Assembly: GCA_013368315.1 (NCBI GenBank)
Contig: JAACJM010000062.1
Span: 124,001 to 188,000 of the forward strand
Length of the DNA: 64,000 nt
Source of the DNA: Tetrapyrgos nigripes
Taxonomy: Eukaryota > Basidiomycota > Agaricomycetes > Agaricales > Campanellaceae
Reading direction: 5' to 3'
Positions 56,231-64,000 of the stretch are shown here, piece after piece; positions within the stretch are counted from its first letter, which is position 1, and each line of letters opens with the position of its first letter. The notes below the pieces were generated by a model. The model was not told the DNA's origin. It made no database searches and saw nothing but the letters and a program-made list of their open reading frames with translations. Position numbers and translations under genes: made by a program.

Positions 56231-56408
56231 AGGTACCTGTCAGTTACGAGTGACCACTGACATTCTCAACTCTGATGGAAAGGTACGTTCATGAGAGGGG
56301 TATAACACACAATATCAATTGTTCATATATTGTCTGGCATATTGTACAACTCCTCCTGATGACATAACAGGGGAGTGATTCAAAAATCCAACTTTGACAT
56401 AACATCCT

Positions 56409-57571
56409 TCAAATATACAGCAGCCTGCTCCTTTTCTTCTCCTTCCAAACCCTTGAAATATCCTTAATTACATTGCAAGATGAAGACGATGTTTGAGCTA
56501 CTATTACAGGTGGCAAACTAGACAATGACAGTGAAGAAATTGAAGTCAAAGATTCAGCTGTTTGAACAGCATGAGGGAACAAGGTACAAGGGGTATTTTG
56601 AGCTGTAGAAGATCTCAGGGTATTGTTCAGGAAAACTGGGCATTTGTTGCTCATATGACTGGGTTGTCTACATGTGAAGCATGCTCCTAATTTATGAAGT
56701 CAATCCCTTTCCTTGGGTGTCAGCTTGGGTAAAGGAGTGAAAGACAGTTGTGCACCTGGTCCCATATTCATGAGTGCACTAACACTCGCTACTGTCCTTC
56801 CTTCTGAAGGACTTGGATTAGCTCTCCAACATTCAGACCTCTCTCATTCCTTCAACCATTCCAGATGAAGGTCTATAGCCCTCTCCTTGTACTCCTCAAA
56901 GTTGTCCCATTTTGGATAAGTGCATCCTACTGCCTCATGAAGTTTCAGCGGCAGACCATCTTGATAAAACTCCAGCAGGGCCGTTTCTCCAAAGTCAGAT
57001 TCCTCTCCATATGTATCAAATATGCTATTATAACTACTAATGTCCGTTCCTTTCATCTTAGCATTTTTGATCTTGGTTCTCACTACATCATCCAATGTGA
57101 GAGCCTTAAAGTCCTTTTTGAACCTATCTCAAATCTGCTTCAAAGTAATCCATCTCTGATTTTCTCTTTGTCATTATCTCGTTCTGTAAGGTGTTGTGAT
57201 GCCCAATCTCCTCCTTTCTCTCCTGTGAAGAATGATAAGAATAACGAGACCTGACTCTCCTCGGTGGAGTACTTGGCTTTATTCATGTGCAAGTAGTTGT
57301 TAAACAAGGCTAGCCATTGTTTAGCCTTGTTACATTCTCAATTGAAGGTGTCAGGTTTCCTTCCTCATTCAGAAGTACTATTGGAGTCATTAGGTGCTGT
57401 GTCAGCCATAACTGAGTTGTCAGGTTCTGATGGATTTGGAGAAGGAGAAGGGGCTGGACAACAAGGGGCTACAGATGGTCCTTTAGTGGACAGAATTATA
57501 GGAGAGGAAGGGTCATTTGGTTCTGATGGATCAGGAAAACAATTTACAGGGGATGAAGGTTCGGGACTCAT
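56409..57571 (-). pseudogene. Element C gag
   Basis: The N-terminal Pro/Ser-rich part reads MSPEPSSPVNCFPDPSEPND. After stops come KAKQWLALFNNYLHMNKAKY and VSLFLSFFTGEKGGDWASQH, the capsid-like domain. Then DISSYNSIFDTYGEESDFGE, LLEFYQDGLPLKLHEAVGCT and WDNFEEYKERAIDLHLEWLK. A CCHC knuckle (ACFTCRQPSHMSNKCPV) lies near 56640-56690. At least four stops or frame breaks. Confidence 0.8.
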
Positions 57572-58502
57572 ACTAGGTGGGGATTCTGGATTCAGTTGAG
57601 TGTTTGTAGGAGTGGATGTCCCCTGGTCTTTTTCAGTTTCAGAGTTGATTACTGGATGTCCTTTTCAAATTCTGAGCTCCTGGTTTTGCATTGTAATGTG
57701 GAGACCAGTTGCAACTACTTCAGAAGGGATTCTTCAAGTGTTGTATCTGTTTAAACACAGTTGACTGCTACAAGGTACCCAAGAAGTAAGCAGTGTCTTG
57801 GATTGATGGAGGGTGGAAAACATGTGGACAGTTTGCACAAGGAAGAGTGGGATCAGCAGATTTGGTTCGTTGGAGTGGCATAAACTGGGTTATGGTTGTC
57901 CAATACTAATCTTCAGAGTCTTCTTCAATGCCTTTGAAGTCAGAGAGCATGAAGTTGAAAGGTTCGAGAATGATAGGTGAGGGAGTACCATATTCTTTGA
58001 TGAATAGGGGTCCAATAACTCCAACTACAGTTTCCTCAGTATCAAGGTTGAAGGTGACTCATAGGTACACATATGCAGATAAAATTATGTCACCTGGTAC
58101 AAGTTTCCAAATGCAACGTCTTATACACAAAAAGGTCTGATTATAGTCCCAAGGGTCAGCCCTAATGCCTTGTCTGTGATAATATTGAAAGGAGGTGTCC
58201 AGTAGATGAGGTGGAAGGGGAAAAGGGACTCGACTATGTTCATGGGAGGTTGTTTTGAAGTGAAGGCATGTGGTTCCAGTAGCCAGGATGAACAAGATAC
58301 ACAGAGGGGAGGGACAATTGTTGCTACACTGGTTACTCGAAGTACACAGTGGACTTGCAGTCCACTCAAAGTAGTATCTGCTAGCAATTGATCTGAAAGT
58401 GAATTGCAATGAGGGAATACAACGCTTGAGATACAAGATGAAATAAAGATTGGAAAGGAAAGGGAATTTGAGATAGTGAGGGTGTAGGGGAGTTTGTTCA
58501 AG
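57572..58502 (-). other. Element C 5' leader between LTR and gag
   Basis: About 0.9 kb with only weak minus-strand frames. A primer-binding site directly after the LTR (CTTGAACAAACTCCCC on the minus strand) does not match a tRNA 3' end that I recognise. Confidence 0.45.
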
Positions 58503-58939
58503 TGTCAAGGTTGTTGATACACTCAAATAAACCACCCAAGTCACTCAAAAGACAAGAACAGATAATAGATTGAAGTAGAGATAAAAGGGGATGAGCTAGC
58601 TGACTAGACTCAACACTGTGTAGATAGATATACAGAGTGGAGTCAAAGTGAATAAACTAGGGAATCAGTTACAAAGGATCACAAGTATACATGAGAAAGT
58701 CTAAGGGATGAGAAAGAGTTAACAGAAATAGAACAGTGGCCATATGATACATCATCAAATATGGATAGATATAGGTACCAAATCATAGAGAAGTGATTGA
58801 CAGAAGTTATAGGGTTTGTTGAGTGTGAATCTGAGTATAAATTAACGAGGAAAAGCAATAGACAAATGATGAAGGAATTCCAGGTTTAATGACGAAGTAA
58901 AGGAAGAAGGAGGGCAAAGAACTGTAGCAATTTGTGACA
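58503..58939 (-). repeat. Element C 5' LTR
   Basis: 437 bp, followed on the plus strand by the CTTTG duplication at 58940-58944. Slightly shorter than the 3' LTR through small gaps. Confidence 0.9.
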
Positions 58940-59200
58940 CTTTGTAAGTCGGTGACTGGCTTTTTGGGCCTTGTCTCACTCCAATGTCACTCTCTTCAGC
59001 TTCAGCTTCATTCTGATCATATCCTGTTCACACACTGCAGAATCCAGCTAAAACTAAGTAGAATGGCCTTTTTGTAGTACGCACTGCATGTCTCCTCATC
59101 TTGTGTCCCTTCTTGTGTCTGTGAGTCCAGTTGAGTCTGTGACTCGGGCTGAGTTTGAGACTCAGGCTCAGGTCCTTCTACATAGCTGCTAATATATTGT
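58940..59200 (-). pseudogene. Gln/Glu-rich reading-frame fragment cut by element C (right piece)
   Basis: Minus-strand residues ISSYVEGPEPESQTQPESQT, then QLDSQTQEGTQDEETCSAYY, and after a short gap DQNEAEAEESDIGVRQGPKS. It reaches the CTTTG site; its continuation is the coil at 33625-33764. It looks like the end of an unnamed transposon-borne or host protein. Confidence 0.35.
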
Positions 59201-59858
59201 TCAAATATTTCAGAATCTGGACAATGAAAAAGATTGCATGGTACACACAGGTCTCAACCTTAACAACGAGAAACTGCTGTCTTTTCCACCCTGAGGATTC
59301 AAACACAGGTAAACGCCTGTTGGAGGTCCTGGTGGAGAAAGCTGTTAGTGTACAATGAGTAGTTTGAGTGCTCAGTCACTTGTTTCTTTGAAGCAGATGG
59401 GAGTAATTTTCTGAGTGGTACTTCATTCACTGGGTGCAAATGCTGGTAAGTCCTCTGCTATACAATGGTATTACCAGTGACTTATACCGGCCTATTCAAG
59501 AGATCAATAAAAAGTCTCTTGTAAGGATGAAAAATCAATATAATTCTCCAGTAAATCCATTGAGAAGGCCAGGGACTTACTGGAGTTTGCACCCAGTGAT
59601 TGGCAGAATAGTAGTAGAAACCTCTTGAGGCAACAAAGATGCAGCAGCTTGGTATTCTTGTTGCAGTAGAAGAACGTTATTGATGGCAGTTGCAGCAAAG
59701 CTTAGATCACACAGCCACAGACAAAGCAGAATCAGGACCCAATGGATCCCTACCAGTTTTTACTATGTTGATATCTAGGATATGTACATGTATGAAGTAA
59801 ATTAATGTATAGGATTAAACAGACTGTATATGTAGTGGGAAAGGGATAAAGAAAATGA
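59201..59858. other. Spacer, nothing recognised
   Basis: Short frames only, on both strands, without family resemblance. Confidence 0.4.
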
Positions 59859-62800
59859 TTAACACTCCTCCAGTGGAGGACTGCTAGCATCATAGGCCCA
59901 ATGATGACGACTGATCCCAACTGTACCACCTCTTAGCTCAGGTGCTACTGGGGCCAATACAATTCCACATGTCTCTAGAATTGAGTTTCAGTGTTTCGTC
60001 AAGACATCATTGACAGATTCCATGTATTCTTCAACATAAGGATTGACTCAGAGCTCAGTAAAGGGAAAATCCTTGACATCATCTGCAGAGCAAGTGCCCA
60101 TAGAGGCATACAATCTGAAAGCTTGCTCCAGCTGCAAGATGATACTAGATGACTGGCAGAACACATAAAATAGTTGTAGGTTAACACACCCCAGCTGCAG
60201 TCAAAGCCAACAATCCCTTCATCACTCCTGGTTCCACTTTGGACTTTCCCACTGATGTTACAAATTCCGACAGCACAGTGGTAAAGTGGCCTGAGAGAAA
60301 GCAGCCTTCCAGAGCCTAAGAAAAGTGTCAGCATCAAGAAAGTACCAGACAATGATTACTCACCTGGTAGTTGGGATGATCTTCATCAACAAGGCTACCT
60401 CGAGGTGTTGGCTTTGAGTAAAGAAGCAGACCATCACCTCACAATGCCCAGTCACAGTATGCTATGATCTGGGCAGTGTCCTTGAAGTCTTCAGAATTGA
60501 AGAAGTTTTGGATGTGCTCCAAACATGCCCTGCCAACTTTAGTACACTTCTCATTGCACCGAGCATAAACCTGATGTGGATCAATGATACTGAACTGTGC
60601 AATTAGAATAGCACTCACTGCATTGTAAACTGAATCATTCCTGGTGACCTCATATGAGGTGCCTGGCCAGCAATGGTTGACCACATTCTGAGCAACAGTC
60701 AGAAGATCATCACCTTCACCCATTTTCTGAAAATTGATGAAAGGCAACTCATCTTTGAAGAGTAGATGATAGGATGTTTGGACACCTGCTGACTTCCATG
60801 TAGAGCCCATGAAAGCAGGCATACAGGACTCTTCTGCAGCGTTCAGACTGGATGAGTTGTTGAGCTGATTGTCAGAGGCTTCTTTCTTGATAATTTCAAC
60901 TTTGACTTCTTTTTCTTGGATGACAGTGAGACGCCGAGCGTGGGGTCAAAGGCGAATGACTCAACCAACAACTACCTTCCACTCAAGACAAGGTGTTTAG
61001 TTCAGGGGTAGGGAGACACTAAAGCTCTCACAGTAGATCTAGAGAAACCAAATCTTCAAGGAAGAAGCAAAAGAAGTATAATCGAAGTCAAGACAAGATG
61101 GAATAGCATTTCAACTAGGTGAAGACTAGTTTGGATGGGGGATGAAGGGTAAAGGGGTGTAAAGGGTAGGTGATGTGGAGGATTGGAATGTGGTAGAGGA
61201 TGGGTAGAAGGTGAGGAGGATGATTACAGATGAGGGAGAGAGGATATATGGGTGCCCTGTGGTGATACACCAACAAATACACGAAACGAAACTGGGGACA
61301 GGCAGAAGTGGATGGTAATACACTGCTTGAATAGGTGCAGCTACCTCTGAAGACAAACTAAGCACAAGACGAAGATGAAAACAAAACTGGCTCAGAATCG
61401 AAGAAGACTTAGTATGCCTCTGCAAGGTACGACAAGTGACTATATGAACACACCTCCACAAGGTACTGCGCAATACAACAAAAGACTGAGCACTGAGAAG
61501 ATGAAGTTAAGCAGCTCAAGGGGTATGACACCTCCCACTGAAGATGAACTGTAGATGACTACTTTCCACAGGAACAATACTCCTATTGCCATTGCACTGT
61601 ATCTGTACAAAAGTGTTTACAAGTGGTTATTGTATGATAAGGTAATCGAAGTGCACTTTTATAGTCAGCCACACGATTAGCTAAGTACTATATAGTAGTT
61701 TACTATGGTCCATCAAGCCTCTGAGTCCATACACAGTTCGTAGATAATCGTTGAGTGTTAGTAGGAGTCAGGGATTTGTAAGTACATGCTGAATGCATCA
61801 TCAATTGCAATCCAGACGAGATAGTTCTTGTCTGAGTAGTAAAACGAAGTCAGAAATCTGATAAATGAACTGTTTTGCATAGTGACCATATCCAAACGAA
61901 GGATAGTAAAGTCCAAGTGTGCTTCAATCAGCATGTTACCAACTGTGTTTATGGTAAAACTCTTGAGATTAAACTAAATGAAAGCTTTTGTCTTAAAGGG
62001 TACCTGTTTGTGAGTCATTCTAGTGGACAAGCTATTGCCTATATAGTGAGGTTGCACTACTTCAATTAGAAGTGCACAAAATGATGGGGTGCATGGCCAG
62101 GTGTTTACCTGCCATATCAACGGGGTGACTGCAGCTGCAGATGATGGGGCAGCCACATCTGTAGCACTGCCTTTTGATACTGGTGCAGGCTTGGGTGTTG
62201 CTTTCGTAGAGAGATTGCATTTGGCTGGCTTCAAAGGTGTGTGGACTGAAGAGGGAGAGACTAGAACTATATTGACAAGCTATATAGGCAGCTCAATGAG
62301 AAGAAACGTAAAAGAAATAATATAGTCATACCTGATTTTCCCTCGCTCCTGTTGACAAGACCACTGTCTGAGCTGCTGGCATGTCAATTGGTCCAGACTC
62401 CTCAATATCATCATCTTTCAATCCACCATTCTCATTCAAACCACCCATATCAACCTCACATTCCATTTGCTGAGTCTTATCTGCCAGGTCATTGGTGTAC
62501 TCAGGAGCACTGGTGGTGAGAAAGGAAAGTTGTCAGTCAACATGTCATGTGTGAATGTGTGTCAACCTCACTTCATCTTTTTCTTCATAGCTGCAGTGTC
62601 CTTTCTGGCTACCTGTTGGTTGCAGCTTAGTTTGCTTGAGTGTCTGTTTCTGAGAAAGGTTAGTATGAGGTCATCATAAAGAAAATATTGTCTCACCAAT
62701 TGCTTCATTGTAACAGAATCATCAACCTTCTCAACCTGGATCTCTGAGTCATCAATCATGGTGTTGTCATCGTCATCTTCTGATGGTTCAAGTTTCTTGA

Positions 62801-63122
62801 TCCTCTCAGCAGCATCAGCAGCTACCTCTTCCTCTTTGTCTAGTTCAATTTCTGCCTGCAATTTTGCAATTTCAGCCTCGATCTTTGCTTTTTCTGCTGC
62901 CATGTCAGCAGCTACCTGTGCAGATGACTGTCTTGGCTGTGGTTCAGGTAGTGCATCAAGCCTGGCAGCTTTGAAACCATGATTTGTCTGTGGTGGAAGG
63001 ATAGAAGGCTTTGTGTTGGGGTCTGGCAAGGTTGTATCTCCATTGAGGATTTCTGCTGGAGAGTTGTCTGCTTCAGCTGATGCCTTTTGTTTCCTCACTG
63101 TGGGCTTGGGTATTGGTTTCAT
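59859..63122 (-). pseudogene. Decayed gene of an unnamed basidiomycete family, divergent partner of the transposase
   Basis: The start is taken at ATG 63122 (MKPIPKPTVRKQKASAEADN). An N-terminal coiled coil follows: AADMAAEKAKIEAEIAKLQA, EIELDKEEEVAADAAERIKK, then acidic EPSEDDDDNTMIDDSEIQVE. Two short exons follow (SAPEYTNDLADKTQQMECEV; PLKPAKCNLSTKATPKPAPV) and the insertion of element D copy 2. The main domain then reads MPAFMGSTWKSAGVQTSYHL, DDLLTVAQNVVNHCWPGTSY, NAVSAILIAQFSIIDPHQVY, KVGRACLEHIQNFFNSEDFK. A TGA stop comes before GDGLLLYSKPTPRGSLVDED. Later exons read GCFLSGHFTTVLSEFVTSVG and LEQAFRLYASMGTCSADDVK, with two more TGA stops, and end near SRHHWAYDASSPPLEE. I recall this fold-like pattern from many unnamed mushroom proteins but know no function. 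Three nonsense changes, two at would-be CGA. Confidence 0.6.
60924..62121 (+). mobile_element. Element D copy 2, about 1.2 kb, inside the decayed minus-strand gene
   Basis: Collinear with 37892-39136: both start CAGTGAGAC, run through CTAAAGCTCTCACAGTAGAT and end GTGTTTACCTGC followed by (C/T)(A/G)TATCA. Several differences are A/G or C/T (GACACCAAGTG against GACGCCGAGCG). A possible imperfect 8-bp duplication is TGGATGAC against GGGGTGAC. Confidence 0.75.
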
Positions 63123-63297
63123 TGTCTGGATAGTTGCCACATTTTTCAAGTTCTGGCCCTTGCATCCCTGTCATGTTAGACCTGGGTGAGGTTGTGTTGA
63201 GAAGGAAGCATAAATTATGTGTCTCAGTCCCCTAGTGCGAGTGTCTTGAAAATTTTCCAAAGTCCAACACATGCTCACATGTATTTACCCATCATCC
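63123..63297. promoter_or_regulatory. Shared divergent promoter region
   Basis: About 175 bp between the two start codons of the oppositely oriented genes. No TATA box stands out. An arrangement like this would let one promoter drive both genes. Confidence 0.45.
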
Positions 63298-64000
63298 ATG
63301 TTTGACTGCACATATCCTGGCTGCAACAGAACTTTCAAGTCATCTCATGGGTACACTCAACACATCAACTTCATACATCAAGAGGTCACCCAAGAGCCTG
63401 AAGACGATAGCCATGAAGATAGATATTCTTACATGCGACATCCTACTATGACAGGTATTTAACAATGTTGTCTAACTCATGTTTCTCTCTGACACGAAAT
63501 AATCCAGCTCTTCCTACAGACAAACACAGCACCTTTCTACCTCCTCATGCACCCCCAGTGCTATTGGCTCCAGAACCAATGGCACACAGTCCTGAAGCTT
63601 GGTCACCATTTCACAACCATGTCAACTTCAAATTTGCTCACCATCATTTTGTTCATGCCCAATCTTCAATACCAGAAGTTGATTTTGAGCTAGATTTATG
63701 GAGGGCCAAGGTTTTGGCCACCAGCAGTGTCCCAGACTGCATACCATGAAACAAAGCTCAACAAATGTATGAAAACATCGATGCAATCAATGACATCAAT
63801 GTTCAGTGGGTGCATATGGATGTGGAGTATTCCAGACCTCACCCTCTAGGTGTCACACCAGCAAGAAGTACCATGTTGTTCTTTGGGACATGTGAGCTCT
63901 CTTTCACCAACAGGTGATGATGAAGGATTAGAACCCAGTATTCAAGAAAGTTGTGTATTGTCAGTTTAACAGACAAGGCAAGCAGGTGTGATCAGACTTC
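63298..64000 (+). pseudogene. Plavaka-like transposase, N-terminal part, runs off the window
   Basis: The start ATG at 63298 gives MFDCTYPGCNRTFKSSHGYT, then QHINFIHQE: a C2H2 zinc finger (C-x4-C-x12-H-x4-H), common at the N-terminus of these transposases. An intron (63455-63507) joins HPTMT to ALPTDKHSTFLPPHAPPVLL. Then SPEAWSPFHNHVNFKFAHHH and VDFELDLWRAKVLATSSVPD match the usual segment PWxPFxSRxxFExA...LxxLWxxxL. TGA at 63747-63749 interrupts, and homology continues NKAQQMYENIDAINDINVQW, corresponding to the family's MYATIDAxxxGDxPW block. The DDE catalytic part would lie to the right of the window. Family call from memory; moderate to good. Confidence 0.65.

Larger units (their letters stand above)
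33765..58939 (-). mobile_element. Element C: outer Ty3/gypsy chromovirus, 25.2 kb with nested insertions
   Basis: It is bounded by LTRs (33765-34237 and 58503-58939) starting TGTCA and ending TGACA, with a perfect 5-bp target duplication, CTTTG, on both sides. Read on the minus strand the order is 5' LTR, gag, zinc knuckle, protease, RT, RNase H, integrase, chromodomain, purine tract, 3' LTR, the Ty3 order. Removing element A, element B and the MITE leaves about 7.5 kb, a normal length. The pol frame rejoins exactly over each insertion: STL to EVILKNSP over A, LTKAH to NHPSHIP over B, and KAKLA to NHHHRPF over the MITE. Multiple stop codons make it non-autonomous now. Confidence 0.9.

Noticed and set aside
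53878..58502. Possible separate host gene on the minus strand
   Set aside because: All recognisable parts fit the gag-protease-RT-RNase H order of element C.
58206..58544. Frames in the element C leader
   Set aside because: Low similarity to anything, overlapping on both strands, and lying between LTR and gag.
37892..62121. The two D copies as LTRs of one 24-kb element
   Set aside because: One lies inside element B gag, and the other lies outside element C; the nest structure excludes a single element bounded by them.
1..64000. tRNA, rRNA, CRISPR or riboswitch
   Set aside because: No cloverleaf with B-box and acceptor pairing, rRNA core or spaced direct repeats was found by eye; a tRNA search program would be needed to exclude tRNAs fully.

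Overview
The window looks like nuclear DNA of a mushroom-forming basidiomycete (Agaricomycete). Most genes are broken by many short (about 45-70 bp) GT-AG introns. The gene content is typical of that group: tandem secreted DyP peroxidases, a DUF6534 membrane protein, a basidiomycete-type 7TM protein, a Plavaka-like transposase and chromodomain Ty3 retrotransposons. No species name can be supported from the sequence alone.

The left part (1-29.4 kb) is an ordinary gene region. In order it holds: an MFS drug-type transporter (minus, cut by the window edge), an alpha/beta hydrolase (plus), a SAMHD1-like HD-domain dNTP triphosphohydrolase (plus), an old-yellow-enzyme gene that is broken (minus), a DUF6534 membrane protein (minus), a second multi-spanning membrane protein (minus), a mitochondrial dicarboxylate-type carrier (plus), an A1 aspartic protease with a hydrophobic tail (minus), and two tandem DyP-type peroxidases (minus) with matching TATA boxes. 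The stretches between them are mostly featureless, apart from short tandem repeats at 4.0 and 13.8 kb.

The right part (30.8-64 kb) is a transposon nest. A 25.2-kb Ty3/gypsy element (C, minus strand, 33765-58939, target duplication CTTTG) is split by two younger Ty3/gypsy elements on the plus strand: B (35970-47416, duplication TGTGC) and A (47683-53851, near-duplication AGAGC/AGAGT). C also carries a hAT-type MITE with a perfect 8-bp duplication. The C pol reading frame rejoins exactly across all three insertion points. B itself carries a 1.25-kb repeat (D) in gag, a solo LTR related to the C LTR (duplication GTCTC), and an antisense, intron-containing, cysteine-rich ORF. A carries a solo LTR of its own family in its reverse transcriptase and has lost the integrase core. 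C in turn sits in older transposon-derived sequence. On the right lies a divergent gene pair: a Plavaka-like transposase start with a C2H2 finger (plus), and a decayed gene of an unnamed family (minus) holding a second D copy. On the left lie a 1.27-kb DNA element with terminal inverted repeats (30817-32086) and a relic of a LINE-type reverse transcriptase.

Many stop codons in the elements read TGA or TAG where CGA or CAG would restore the frame, and repeat copies differ mainly by C-to-T type changes. This is consistent with cytosine-methylation decay or a RIP-like process. I saw no rRNA, CRISPR array or convincing tRNA.
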